35,249 bases of DNA from contig JAPMTR010000088.1 of assembly GCA_026552975.1 (NCBI GenBank), positions 1 to 35,249 on the forward strand, read 5' to 3'. A program made the position numbers and the translations under genes. Origin of the DNA: Candidatus Methanoperedens sp. (lineage in GTDB: Archaea > Halobacteriota > Methanosarcinia > Methanosarcinales > Methanoperedenaceae). Below, piece by piece: positions 1-8,630 of the stretch; position 1 is the first letter of the stretch; each line of letters begins with the position of its first letter. Below the pieces are notes generated by a model that saw nothing but the letters and a program-made list of their open reading frames with translations, had not been told where the DNA came from and did no database searches.

Positions 1-1
1 T

Positions 2-1582
2 GTCATCAACAAGGCTACTGCAACTGTCACTCTTAGCGATTTGACCCAGACCTATACTGGCAGTCCACTTACACCAACTGTCACAACCATTCCTGCCAGC
101 CTTTCTATTGTCTGGACGAATGCCCCTCAGACCAATGCAGGTTCATACACAGGTGTAGTCGCAACAGTTAATGATCCCAATTATCAGGGTTCAGCAACTG
201 ATACATTTGTCATCAACAAGGCCACAGCCACCATTACATTGAGCGCTTTGATCCATACCTATGATGGAACCCCAAAATCAGTAATAGCTACAACTAATCC
301 ATCAGGATTAATAGTAGTATCGATCACGTACGATGGTTTTCCAACAGCTCCTTCAGCAATAGGAACTTATGCCGTCGAAGCAACTCTAACAAATGATAAT
401 TATCAGGCTGATCCTGCCACAGGCACACTTGAAATTACTGCAATACCGACATACTCTGTGAGCGGCTATGTTTTCAATAATCTCGCAGCTGTACTGGATG
501 GTGTATTAGTCCAGAACGGCAGCCATTCAGGAACAACCATACCATCAGGATACTACTCGATATCCGGCCTTGTAGACGGTGTGTACAACTTCAGCTACTC
601 CAAACTAGGGTTCGATATTGGCTATTTAGAAGTTACTATCACCGGTGCAGATGTAACTGATGCGAATGTGACGATCCTGGATACGACAGCTCCAGACACG
701 ATCATCGATAGTACCCCCCCGACACCTTCAAGCAGCAGCAGTGCAACCTTCACTTTCAGTTCAACAGAAGTCGGAAGCACTTTCCAGTGCCAGCTTGATA
801 GCAACGGGTTTTCAACATGCAGCAGCCCTGCAGTCTATAACGGTCTTGTTGATGGCAGCCACACATTCGAAGTGAAAGCAACAGATGCGATGGGCAATGC
901 TGACGCCACTCCAGCAAGCTTCACATGGACAATAACCACCACAGCTTCAGACACCATTCCTCCATCTGCGATCATAGACCTTGATGTAGGCGGTTCAACA
1001 GCCAACACCATCACTCTGACATGGACAGCCCCGGGTGATGACGGATCATCAGGAACAGCAACTGAATATGATATTCGTTATTCAACTTCACCAATTAATG
1101 ACGGAAATTGGGATTCAGCAACTCCAGTCACTGGTGAACCCGCACCAGGTGTAGCAGGCACATCTGAATCAATGGTTGTTACCGGTCTTTCATCATCAAC
1201 AATGTATTATTTTGCGATGAAAACCTCAGATGAAGTTCCTAATGAGTCAGGAATATCGAATTTTGTATTTGTATCAACATCTGGACTCCCCACGACCCGA
1301 TATATCAACGGCACTGTGACAAACGGATCCAACCCATCTGAAAAACTCGCAGGAGTACAGGTCACATCAGGCATCTATTCAGCCACGACCGATCTAAACG
1401 GCAACTATTCGCTTGCTGTTGTTTCTGGTACATTTGATTTGACATTTAACAAAAATGATATCAGATATTATACGGGCAGCCTTCCTGGAGTTTCAACAGT
1501 AACAGTTGCTGTGGCGAACGGGGATTTCGAACTTCAATTGAAACCAGTAGGAACAATATCAGGGACAGTAAGTCAGATATAA
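2..1582 (+). CDS. Partial secreted multidomain surface protein (MBG / carboxypeptidase-regulatory / FN3 domains)
   Basis: The reading frame is open from base 2, so the gene begins outside the window; the TTG at 41 is internal. Visible domains in order are two MBG-type repeats (each ending near a VINKATAT motif), a carboxypeptidase-regulatory-like beta-sandwich (from about base 450), an Ig-like module beginning DTTAPDT, a fibronectin type III domain (DTIPPSAI... through about base 1290), then a second carboxypeptidase-regulatory domain. There are no catalytic motifs; this is adhesive or structural extracellular architecture, probably part of the cell envelope. The protein stops just after a new GTISGTV domain start and has no C-terminal membrane anchor or sorting signal, so the C-terminus is probably truncated. 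The domain types are recognised from sequence pattern; the role is inferred. Confidence 0.8.
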   Translation, partial: VINKATATVTLSDLTQTYTGSPLTPTVTTIPASLSIVWTNAPQTNAGSYTGVVATVNDPNYQGSATDTFVINKATATITLSALIHTYDGTPKSVIATTNPSGLIVVSITYDGFPTAPSAIGTYAVEATLTNDNYQADPATGTLEITAIPTYSVSGYVFNNLAAVLDGVLVQNGSHSGTTIPSGYYSISGLVDGVYNFSYSKLGFDIGYLEVTITGADVTDANVTILDTTAPDTIIDSTPPTPSSSSSATFTFSSTEVGSTFQCQLDSNGFSTCSSPAVYNGLVDGSHTFEVKATDAMGNADATPASFTWTITTTASDTIPPSAIIDLDVGGSTANTITLTWTAPGDDGSSGTATEYDIRYSTSPINDGNWDSATPVTGEPAPGVAGTSESMVVTGLSSSTMYYFAMKTSDEVPNESGISNFVFVSTSGLPTTRYINGTVTNGSNPSEKLAGVQVTSGIYSATTDLNGNYSLAVVSGTFDLTFNKNDIRYYTGSLPGVSTVTVAVANGDFELQLKPVGTISGTVSQI

Positions 1583-1600
1583 AGAGGTACGAACAATTCC

Positions 1601-1624
1601 GGGGGCCTGGCAGGACAGGCTCCC
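1601..1624. terminator. GC-rich stem-loop after truncated surface gene
   Basis: The arms GGGGGCCTG and CAGGCTCCC pair over nine positions (one G-T wobble) around a six-base loop, 18 bases after the stop at 1582. No T-run follows directly, so termination is not certain. It could instead be a fold left over from coding sequence. Confidence 0.35.
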
Positions 1625-1866
1625 TGGAATACAGAAAACATATTAAAGCGGACTCGTATTCCAGTTTCCCAGAGTCTAATTGCTGTTTCGACATTAGATG
1701 TTGCTTTCTTTTATAGTGATTCAGTGATTTCATTTTGAGCTTTTCGCTATTTATAGGATTCGAAATAAATGACGTGGAATAATTTTAGGTTCCAATTCGA
1801 AAGGATAAGAATATTATATATAATAAAATATATATTTAATAGTTTTAATTAAAAAAAAAGAAACAA

Positions 1867-1875
1867 TTATATATA
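1867..1875 (+). promoter_or_regulatory. Putative TATA box of CARDB gene
   Basis: TTATATATA lies about 75 bases before the ATG at 1946. Archaeal transcription usually starts about 25 bases after the TATA element, which would give a leader of roughly 45 bases. A GGTGG ribosome-binding motif at 1937-1941 just before the ATG supports a leadered mRNA. The whole region is AT-rich, so other TATA-like sequences could serve instead. Confidence 0.35.
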
Positions 1876-1945
1876 GGAAAATGCCACCAAGTTATCAAAT
1901 AGGTGTGAGCAAATCATCGAAATTTGCATTAGTATTGGTGGATTT

Positions 1946-4900
1946 ATGAATAACAAAGAAATTTTAAATAATTATATTATCAAAGAAAAAACAGTGTTAA
2001 TTTTAAAATCAATTAGTATTTTATTACTTTTATTATCATCATGTAACATTGCATCTGCTGATACCTCTCCTGATCTTATAGTCCAGGACATAACATGGTC
2101 GCCAACAAATCCATCTCTTGGGGATACTGTTACCTTCACTACCACCATTCAGAATCAAGGAAACGGTACTTCTAATGCCGGTTATGTTTATTTTTACCTT
2201 GATGGTTTGGTTACCCCTTTAACGTCTAAAACTTTTACCACCATTAATGCTGGCTCAACAACCACAGTATCTTTTACATGGGGTGCACAGGCAGTATCTC
2301 ATTCCTTTGAAGCGGTTGTAGATAAAGATAATAAAATACCGGAAAGCGATGAAACAAACAATGAAAAGACCATAACATTTTCTGCATCTTTATCTGATCT
2401 TATTATTCAGGAAATTACTCCATCACCAACGAATCCTTCTATTGGTGACCAGGTAACTTTCACCACGATAATAAAGAATCAAGGAAGCGGAAGTTCAAGT
2501 AATGGCCGTGTATATTTTTATCTTGATGGTTCAACAAGCCACTTAACTTACAAAGATTTTGGAGGATTGTCAGCAGGGGCATCCGCAACCATCTCATTTA
2601 CCTGGAATGCATTATCCGGGTCACATACGTTCAGGGGATTGGTCGATAAAGATAATACAATACCGGAAAGTGATGAAACAAATAATGATAAGACCATAAC
2701 ATGTTGTTCTACTTCTCTATCTGATCTTGTAGTTCAGGACATAACCTGGTATCCAACAAATCCTTCAATTGGTGATCAGGTGACTTTCACTACGATCATA
2801 AAGAATCAAGGAAGCGGAAGTTCAAGTAATAATCGTGTGTATTTTTATCTTGACGGTTCAACCAGCCACTTAACTTACAAAGATTTTGGTGGATTATCAG
2901 CAGGGGCAACAACAACCGTTACATTTGCCTGGAATGTCTTATCCGGATCACATACATTCAGGGGATTAGTCGATAAAGACAATACAATACCGGAAAGTGT
3001 TGAAACGAATAATGATAAGACGATAACATGTTGTGCTACATCTTTATCCGATCTTGTTGTTCAAGACATAACATGGTCGCCAACAAATCCTTCTATTGGA
3101 GAGACGATTACTTTCACAACCTCAATAAAGAATCAAGGTAATGGTAGTTCAGGTAATACTCGTGTATTTTTCTATCTTGACGGTTCAACAAACCATCTTA
3201 CTTACAAAGATATTGGGGGGATATCTGCAGGGGCGACCACAACTGTTTCATTCACATGGAACGTGTTGTCTGGATCACATACTTTCAAGGGAATAGTTGA
3301 TAAGGATAATTCAATAACAGAAAGTGATGAAACAAATAATGATAAGACCATAACATGTTGTGCTACATCTTTATCCGATCTTGTCGTCCAGGATATTACA
3401 TGGACTCCACAAATGTCTTCAATAGGTGAGACCATAACATTTAGTGTTATTATAAAAAATCAGGGAAGTGGAAGTTCAAAAAATGGAAATATATTTTTTT
3501 ATCTGGATGATTCAAAAACCCATTTTGCCTACAAACCGTTTAATGGGATTGCATCTGATTACACTACTACGGTTTCATTCACATGGGCTGCTCAGGGAGG
3601 ATTGCATTCAATAAAGGCAATAGTAGATAAAGAAAATATTATTCCTGAAAGTGATGAAACGAACAATGAGAAAAATATAACTTTTTCAATGGTATCCCTT
3701 CCTGACCTCATCGTAGAAAATATTAGCTGGACTCCCACAAGCTCCTCTATAGGGGAGACTATAACATTTCTTGCAACAATAAAGAATCAGGGGAATGGAA
3801 AATCTGGCGGTGGGAAAATCCAATTTTATCTCGATCAAGCAACATCTCACATTGCACTTCTAAATTATAATGAAATCGCAATTGGAAGTACCTCGGTTGT
3901 TTCTTTTACCTGGAATGCTCAAAAAGGGGCACATTCATTAAAAGCGATCGTTGATAAAGATAACACTATTATTGAAAGTGATGAAACAAATAACGAAAAA
4001 ATTGTTTCGTTCGCACTCATTTCACCATCAGATCTTAAAGTAGAGGAGTTTACATGGACACCTTCCAAACCATCAATTGGAAACCCAATAAATTTGATAT
4101 TGACTATTAAGAACCAGGGAAATGGTCGTTCAAGTAATGGCAATGTCAATTTTTATCTTGACAATTCTGCGAATTATTTTGCGACAGTGCCCTTTAAGGA
4201 AATGCTTCCTGGCTGGGAAACAAAAGTATCATCTGTATGGATTGCTCAAATAGGCATGCATAAGATCAAAGCTGTCATAGTTGAAGGAACTGAAAAAACT
4301 GAAAATGATATAACAAATAATGAAGAAACAATAACAATTTCTGCATTAGATACCACCCCGCCTCAGATTACTCTTAATAAACCAAAGATCATTGAATATA
4401 ATAGAAATAATCTTTTGGAGGAGGGAGAAAAACTGGAAATATCCTATGGTGCAAATGATGATTCAAGTGGAATTGCATCTATTAAAATTTTCATCAATGG
4501 TGAATTGGCAAGCTCTCAAAATTATGCCGGTAATTTTGTTTTAAATACAGATTCATTATCTGTTGGCAAATACAACATTGAAGTTGTAGCAATTGATAAA
4601 TCATCAAATAAGGCAAAGGAAAATGTGGAAGTTAATGTAGAAAGAACTGGCCCCAGTGTTTATTTTGGAAGTACAAAAACTGAAGTAAAAGAAGGGGAAA
4701 ATGCGATCATAACATTATCTGCAGTTAATCCTATCGGTAATCAACCTATGAAAGTTCAATTGATCTTAAAACCCCCCTCAGGTATATCCGTATATGGAAC
4801 CGAATGGATAAAAGGCGCAGCTGGTTCATATACTGGAGAATTTGATCTTGAACCTGGTGATAATGTAAGAGCTATAAGTATACAAATGCAGGTAAATCAG

Positions 4901-5074
4901 CCCGGTACTCATAATATCGATAGTGAAATATTTTATGAGGTAGAAGGAAAAAGAATAGTCCAGCGCGATAGACTTAGTATATACCGGCCACCACCCGTGA
5001 TATTGAGCTCAATGGAGGTTTTTTTCAACTCGATCATGGAATTTATTGATAATATTTTCAAAAAATTAGAATAA
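1946..5074 (+). CDS. Secreted protein with seven tandem CARDB domains
   Basis: This 1042-residue exported protein has a hydrophobic signal segment (residues 17-32). It ends either in a lipobox-like LSSC or in a signal peptidase site after IASA. Seven CARDB modules follow, starting near residues 43, 151, 260, 369, 478, 587 and 696. Each opens with a D-L-(I/V/K)-V-type strand and closes with a DNT/ESDETNN-type motif. An Ig-like module begins at DTTPPQ (about 802), and a last beta domain runs from about 901 with PSGISVYG. The 109-residue period is almost invariant. Modules 2-4 are nearly identical, so their duplication looks recent, and three module junctions carry a TCC vicinal cysteine pair. 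No C-terminal sorting signal or membrane helix is visible. CARDB domains are adhesion-related; the ligand is unknown. The start is supported by GGTGG just upstream. Confidence 0.88.
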   Translation: MNNKEILNNYIIKEKTVLILKSISILLLLLSSCNIASADTSPDLIVQDITWSPTNPSLGDTVTFTTTIQNQGNGTSNAGYVYFYLDGLVTPLTSKTFTTINAGSTTTVSFTWGAQAVSHSFEAVVDKDNKIPESDETNNEKTITFSASLSDLIIQEITPSPTNPSIGDQVTFTTIIKNQGSGSSSNGRVYFYLDGSTSHLTYKDFGGLSAGASATISFTWNALSGSHTFRGLVDKDNTIPESDETNNDKTITCCSTSLSDLVVQDITWYPTNPSIGDQVTFTTIIKNQGSGSSSNNRVYFYLDGSTSHLTYKDFGGLSAGATTTVTFAWNVLSGSHTFRGLVDKDNTIPESVETNNDKTITCCATSLSDLVVQDITWSPTNPSIGETITFTTSIKNQGNGSSGNTRVFFYLDGSTNHLTYKDIGGISAGATTTVSFTWNVLSGSHTFKGIVDKDNSITESDETNNDKTITCCATSLSDLVVQDITWTPQMSSIGETITFSVIIKNQGSGSSKNGNIFFYLDDSKTHFAYKPFNGIASDYTTTVSFTWAAQGGLHSIKAIVDKENIIPESDETNNEKNITFSMVSLPDLIVENISWTPTSSSIGETITFLATIKNQGNGKSGGGKIQFYLDQATSHIALLNYNEIAIGSTSVVSFTWNAQKGAHSLKAIVDKDNTIIESDETNNEKIVSFALISPSDLKVEEFTWTPSKPSIGNPINLILTIKNQGNGRSSNGNVNFYLDNSANYFATVPFKEMLPGWETKVSSVWIAQIGMHKIKAVIVEGTEKTENDITNNEETITISALDTTPPQITLNKPKIIEYNRNNLLEEGEKLEISYGANDDSSGIASIKIFINGELASSQNYAGNFVLNTDSLSVGKYNIEVVAIDKSSNKAKENVEVNVERTGPSVYFGSTKTEVKEGENAIITLSAVNPIGNQPMKVQLILKPPSGISVYGTEWIKGAAGSYTGEFDLEPGDNVRAISIQMQVNQPGTHNIDSEIFYEVEGKRIVQRDRLSIYRPPPVILSSMEVFFNSIMEFIDNIFKKLE
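2072..4348 (+). repeat. Seven tandem 318-327 bp CARDB-coding repeats
   Basis: Repeat starts fall at 2072, 2396, 2723, 3050, 3377, 3704 and 4031, and the array ends at 4348. The periods are 324, then five of 327, then about 318 bp. The second and third units are the most alike, including long shared stretches around AATCAAGGAAGCGGAAGTTC. The last two units have diverged the most. Confidence 0.85.
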
Positions 5075-5114
5075 TTTTCAATATTTTTTTATAAATAGTA
5101 ATTAAGAAAAATAG

Positions 5115-5152
5115 AGCATGGCAGATCATCTGCCAGCTATACTTTTTATTTT
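5115..5152. terminator. Bidirectional terminator between convergent surface genes
   Basis: The stem is AGC-(bulged A)-TGGCAG / CTGCCAGCT around the loop ATCAT (5115-5138). It is followed on the plus strand by the T-rich ACTTTTTATTTT. On the minus strand it is followed by a matching T-run (the plus strand reads AAGAAAAATAG before the stem). It sits in the only gap between the two converging genes, as expected for a shared terminator. Confidence 0.55.
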
Positions 5153-5166
5153 CAGTTAATATGTCT

Positions 5167-5886
5167 TCATTTTCTCTTTGAGATAAGACGTGCGATCCCA
5201 AATATGCCAAAGATGGCAAGTACAACCCCGAATCCGGGTATTGATGGTTTTTGTGTTTCCACTCCTTTTGGTACATCTTTAGGATTTGAAGGATCTGCGC
5301 TTTCCGGTTTCTTTGAAGGTTCCTTTACTGTAACAGAATACGTAAGGCTCAAAGGCTGGTAATTGTCTTTATTCTCATCAGGCCAATACAATCCTGTGAA
5401 AGAGATAGTATGGGAACCGATCCTTGCTGATTTATCAGCTTTGATAACCACTGTTATGACTCTTGCGGTTCCCGGGGGAACAGAAAAAGTACCATAAACC
5501 ACACCTGCACCTGCAGCCTGAGCGAAACTTTCCCCATAAACATGGATGCCACTTGGCACACTAATACGAGCGTCAACATTCAATGTCACGTCATTTAGCG
5601 ATGGATTATTCAACAAGAGTTCAACAATTCCATCCTGGTCTGCTTCAATAACATCAGTCACCGGTCTTAATGTAACAGATGGGCCGACCCTGAATTTTCC
5701 CGGGGCAGTTGAGGTAACTGCTGGCGTCGGATTTGTCGCCACAGGGGTTGTTGCCACCGGGGTTATTGTCACGGTCGCTGTTGGTGATCCAGTCACATTT
5801 GTTTCTGCTGCACCCAGAGGTATAGCTCCCATAATGATGCCTACCACGCAGAGCATTATAATTTTTTCCTTGAATATTTTATTCAT
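5167..5886 (-). CDS. PGF-CTERM-anchored surface protein
   Basis: This is a 239-residue exported protein. Residues 1-28 form a signal peptide (basic MNKIFKEK start, hydrophobic core, cleavage near GAAE). A Thr/Pro-rich linker follows, then a single beta-rich domain (about residues 65-190) containing PSGIHVYGESFAQAAG. A Pro/Lys-rich stalk leads to the C-terminal PSIPGF, a hydrophobic helix and a terminal SKRK. PGF plus helix plus basic tail is the archaeosortase-A sorting signal, so the mature protein is probably processed and lipid-anchored outside the membrane. The beta domain matches the last domain of the convergent CARDB protein, which suggests related or interacting surface proteins. The ATG at 5886 is preceded by AAAGGAG at good spacing. 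The molecular function is unknown. Confidence 0.87.
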   Translation of the reverse strand: MNKIFKEKIIMLCVVGIIMGAIPLGAAETNVTGSPTATVTITPVATTPVATNPTPAVTSTAPGKFRVGPSVTLRPVTDVIEADQDGIVELLLNNPSLNDVTLNVDARISVPSGIHVYGESFAQAAGAGVVYGTFSVPPGTARVITVVIKADKSARIGSHTISFTGLYWPDENKDNYQPLSLTYSVTVKEPSKKPESADPSNPKDVPKGVETQKPSIPGFGVVLAIFGIFGIARLISKRK

Positions 5887-5895
5887 AATATGTTA

Positions 5896-5902
5896 CTCCT
5901 TT
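5896..5902 (-). promoter_or_regulatory. Ribosome-binding site of PGF-CTERM gene
   Basis: AAAGGAG on the minus strand lies nine bases before the ATG at 5886 and fixes this start codon. Confidence 0.65.
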
Positions 5903-5968
5903 TAGTACAAAAATATTTATATCAAAAATAATTGTATTTATGTACGAAAAATGTAAATGCACAAACCC

Positions 5969-5977
5969 TTATATATC
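5969..5977 (-). promoter_or_regulatory. Putative BRE/TATA promoter of PGF-CTERM gene
   Basis: On the minus strand AAAAGGATATATAAGG combines a purine-rich BRE-like stretch with a TATA element. The expected start about 25 bases downstream leaves a leader of roughly 55-60 bases that includes the AAAGGAG site. A second TATA-like sequence at 5914-5921 is too close to the gene to leave room for the ribosome-binding site. Confidence 0.45.
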
Positions 5978-6043
5978 CTTTTACTAATCGCTTCTCTACC
6001 TATATAGCTTAAAATTAATTTCAATAGTTTGATAATTTTACAT

Positions 6044-6736
6044 TCATATATATAGTATATTTTTTTCGATTGTGCTTTCATAAAATACATATACTTCTAT
6101 TTTTTCACCTTTCTGGTATAACCTCATCATCCGGTCAAACATCTGTTTACTTGCTCTTAAATTATTTTCCACGAAATATTTTCTAATATATTCAATAAAT
6201 CCCAGTTGTTGTCTGAGAAAACCAGATTCATATTCTTTTACAGCCCTCAAGATCTCTTTGCATGCCCCCTCATCAATTTTGTTATGATACGATCCATGTT
6301 CATTCAAACCCCCTATTTGCCTGAAATCAATAGTTCCATCTTCATCCGGCTCCCTGTGGAGCATATATGGATATATCCTGCAAATCCGGGGACGTGTCTC
6401 ATAATGCTGGCAACTATTGCCGGTATAGAATATGCAATTCCCGTTTGGTTTTGTCTTTAAGGCATAACCCATTACATAGAATCTTCCAAGATTATCACAA
6501 AGGTCAAAATAGGGTGCAGGTCTTATGTATTCCCGGCCCTGATCCTGGATGATCTTCTGAGCATCCTCATCCAGTAAAAATATATGATCATTGAATTCGC
6601 TGGTACAGCATTTTCCGCATCGTTCACAACCAAATCCCACTTCACGGATTATTTCTTTATATTCTTCATCTGAAAATGATCCAATGTCCTTTAAATCCTG
6701 TTCTATATTTTGAGCCTGTATTTTCAAGTGATTCAA
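6044..6736 (-). CDS. YkgJ-type cysteine-cluster protein (putative Fe/Zn-binding)
   Basis: This 230-residue cytoplasmic protein shows the YkgJ/UPF0153 signature. GCERCGKCCTSEF lies near residues 31-43, and a second cluster, CIFYTGNSCQHYETRPRICR, near residues 100-120. The spaced Cys residues and the RPxxCRxYP element are thought to chelate iron or zinc or to hold a cluster; the substrate is not known for the family. The last 80 residues are charged and helical and look lineage-specific. The gene is divergent from the cytochrome c gene across a 177-base gap to the chosen cytochrome start, so the two may share a regulatory region. No operon partner is visible downstream; the next gene on the same strand is 157 bases away. 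Confidence 0.82.
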   Translation of the reverse strand: MNHLKIQAQNIEQDLKDIGSFSDEEYKEIIREVGFGCERCGKCCTSEFNDHIFLLDEDAQKIIQDQGREYIRPAPYFDLCDNLGRFYVMGYALKTKPNGNCIFYTGNSCQHYETRPRICRIYPYMLHREPDEDGTIDFRQIGGLNEHGSYHNKIDEGACKEILRAVKEYESGFLRQQLGFIEYIRKYFVENNLRASKQMFDRMMRLYQKGEKIEVYVFYESTIEKNILYI

Positions 6737-6898
6737 CTCTCCCTGAAATGTAAATATCGATATTTAAATTATTGTTTTACCTATAAAAAGAATTGAACAT
6801 ATAAAATAATGATAAAAAAAAAGAGAAAATATATAAAGCATCAGGTCAAAGTTGATTTATCATTAGAAGGAAAAACGGGTAAAGCAGAAGACATATAT

Positions 6899-6905
6899 GA
6901 GAGGT
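6899..6905 (+). promoter_or_regulatory. Ribosome-binding site deciding the cytochrome c start
   Basis: GAGAGGT lies eight bases before the ATG at 6914. The in-frame ATG at 6809 has no such site. The internal start also places the membrane anchor close to the N-terminus, as expected for a signal anchor. Confidence 0.5.
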
Positions 6906-6913
6906 ATTATCGA

Positions 6914-7867
6914 ATGACTCAATTAAAAAAATGTTATTCATTGATCAGAAATAAATATTTATGGATCCTGGTAATAATGTTATCAGTTTTCACAGGAGTT
7001 ATAGCAGCGCAGCAGGATATTTCCTGCTATCACTGCCATACCAAGGTCGTAACTGAATTCAGGAACAATGTTCATTATGATAAAGGTTTTAATTGTGCCG
7101 ATTGCCACGGAGGAACAGATGTATCCAATGCCAGCGTAGTCTCATATTCTGTAATGTCTGGCAATTTTATTGGAAGACCTAACAGGGAAAATATCACTGA
7201 TATTTGTTCAAAATGCCATGAAGCGGAAACAAAAGATTACAAAACAAGCATTCACTGGGATGCGATCAAGCAAGGCCATCCAGATGCTGCAACATGCACA
7301 GATTGTCATGGAGTCCATGAAATTCGTGCCATAAAAGACCCAAATTCATCTTCAAATCACCAAAATAGTCCCGCAACCTGTGCTAAATGCCATTCGAACA
7401 AGGAAATGATGAGCGCCTGGTATTACGGTATTAAAGCCGACAGGTTTGACACTTATAAAGAATCTTTCCACTGGCGGGCACTCGACAAAGGTTATGCTCT
7501 CGTAGCGACATGCGCTGACTGCCATGAGAACCATAAAACAAAATCACACACTGATCCAACTTCCAGCACTTTCCCGGAGAACCTTCCAAACACATGCGGA
7601 AAAGCGAATTGCCATGCTGGTGTGAATTTTGACGCAAAGGTCGCTACAGGGCTTGTACATGACAAAGAATCACTGCACACAGGTGAACTTGTCTTTAATA
7701 AAACCGGCTTGAGCCCACAGATGAAGGAATATTTCTTCGGTCCTTTTGATCTTGCATACTGGATAGCCATATTTTTCAAAATATTGACAACTGGAGTAAT
7801 AGGTTTCTTTACAGGAATGGTTATACTTGATTTCTTCTCAAGGCTCAAGATAAAGAGGAGATTTTAG
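6914..7867 (+). CDS. Membrane-anchored multiheme cytochrome c (7 predicted hemes)
   Basis: Six CxxCH motifs (CYHCH, CADCH, CSKCH, CTDCH, CAKCH, CADCH) and one CX4CH (CGKANCH) predict seven c-type hemes on the outer face of the membrane. An N-terminal hydrophobic signal anchor precedes the hemes, and a C-terminal helix (AYWIAIFFKILTTGVIGFF) ends in a basic tail, so both ends are likely in the membrane. The start at 6914 gives 317 residues and is chosen for its GAGAGGT site. Starting at 6809 would add 35 basic residues. Only one base separates the gene from the following cytochrome b, so the two probably form a quinol (or methanophenazine)-linked electron-transfer complex. That role is inferred from the pairing; the exact redox partner cannot be read from sequence. 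Confidence 0.9.
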   Translation: MTQLKKCYSLIRNKYLWILVIMLSVFTGVIAAQQDISCYHCHTKVVTEFRNNVHYDKGFNCADCHGGTDVSNASVVSYSVMSGNFIGRPNRENITDICSKCHEAETKDYKTSIHWDAIKQGHPDAATCTDCHGVHEIRAIKDPNSSSNHQNSPATCAKCHSNKEMMSAWYYGIKADRFDTYKESFHWRALDKGYALVATCADCHENHKTKSHTDPTSSTFPENLPNTCGKANCHAGVNFDAKVATGLVHDKESLHTGELVFNKTGLSPQMKEYFFGPFDLAYWIAIFFKILTTGVIGFFTGMVILDFFSRLKIKRRF

Positions 7868-7868
7868 C

Positions 7869-8630
7869 ATGTCCAGACAGAGATCAATTGAAATTCTGGA
7901 GCCAAAAATAACAGGAGATAATAAAATGGGTGAAATTTTCTTTAAAAGATTTACTTTCAATCAGCTTTTCCAGCACTGGGTAATGATAGGAACATTCATG
8001 CTTCTGGTAATTAGCGGAATGCCCCTTAAATTCCCGGATGCTTCGTGGTCCCCTGTAATAATAAATCTACTTGGGGGATTCGCTATGAGGACAACTATAC
8101 ACCATGCTGCTGGCATAGCTATGGTTGGTCTGGGAATTTATCATATTGTTTTTCATATCTTTGTTGATAAAGAATCAATACTTGAAAGGAAAGTATGGCC
8201 AACTATAAAGGATGCAAAGGACTTCTGGCAGACAATAATGTTCTATTTTGGAAAAGCAGAGGAACCAAAATATGGCCGATATAGCTGGAAGGAAAAATTC
8301 GATTACTGGGGCGCATTCTGGGGAATGGTCATGCTTTGCGTAACAGGGCTGATAATGTTATTCCCTTTTAAGGCGATGGAACTGATCCCATATGCTTACG
8401 TTCATCTTGCCACGATCGTTCATACAGATGAAGCATTACTTGCAACGCTGTTTATATTTATAGTTCACTGGTGGAATGTTCATTACTGCCCCGAGGTATT
8501 CCCCATGTCCAAAGCATGGCTTACTGGTAACTTATCTGAAGAACAGATGAAACATGAGCATGCTCTTGAATATGAAGAGATCATGAGACAAATGAATGAG
8601 ACGGGGGAAAACAAGTCTTCAGGTAGATGA
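7869..8630 (+). CDS. Cytochrome b-type membrane subunit (NapH/FdhI/b561-like)
   Basis: This 253-residue protein has about four membrane helices and paired histidines in them: LFQHWVMIG, TIHHAAGIAM, GIYHIVFHIF and IVHWWNVHY. That pattern matches the di-heme cytochrome b subunits of formate dehydrogenase, thiosulfate reductase and Ni-hydrogenase complexes, which exchange electrons with the quinone pool. The soluble loop and the C-terminal charged tail are cytoplasmic in such subunits. The start at 7869 has AGAGGAG upstream. A second in-frame ATG at residue 20 also has a GGAGAT site, so the mature N-terminus is uncertain. The gene is tightly linked to the multiheme cytochrome c and overlaps the next gene by ATGA. 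The partnership with the cytochrome c is inferred. Confidence 0.88.
   Translation: MSRQRSIEILEPKITGDNKMGEIFFKRFTFNQLFQHWVMIGTFMLLVISGMPLKFPDASWSPVIINLLGGFAMRTTIHHAAGIAMVGLGIYHIVFHIFVDKESILERKVWPTIKDAKDFWQTIMFYFGKAEEPKYGRYSWKEKFDYWGAFWGMVMLCVTGLIMLFPFKAMELIPYAYVHLATIVHTDEALLATLFIFIVHWWNVHYCPEVFPMSKAWLTGNLSEEQMKHEHALEYEEIMRQMNETGENKSSGR

Larger units (their letters stand above)
1583..1945. other. Intergenic region, 363 bp, decayed 3' tail and AT-rich promoter zone
   Basis: No convincing gene lies here. The first part (to about 1740) continues the upstream reading frame after its TAA stop: RGTNNSGGLAG resembles the continuation of a carboxypeptidase-regulatory repeat before the resemblance is lost. 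A GC-rich hairpin sits at 1601-1624. From about 1790 the DNA becomes extremely AT-rich and carries TATA-like elements, one at 1867-1875. This fits a promoter region for the CARDB gene that starts at 1946. Confidence 0.6.

Noticed and set aside
1583-1945. A tRNA or structured RNA in the longest gene-free gap
   Set aside because: The region has one short GC hairpin and AT-rich DNA; no cloverleaf or conserved RNA fold was seen by eye.
2072-4348. Regular repeats that might be taken for a CRISPR array
   Set aside because: The period is 318-327 bp, in frame and protein-coding. The spacing, lengths and sequence are those of CARDB modules, with no short conserved repeats separated by unique spacers.
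5546-5905. Plus-strand ORF over the PGF-CTERM gene
   Set aside because: It is antisense to a gene with signal peptide, sorting signal and ribosome site; the antisense translation shows no family features.
6809-6913. Longer N-terminus of the multiheme cytochrome
   Set aside because: The ATG at 6809 has no ribosome site and adds 35 basic residues before the signal anchor. The start at 6914 has GAGAGGT. It is not fully excluded.
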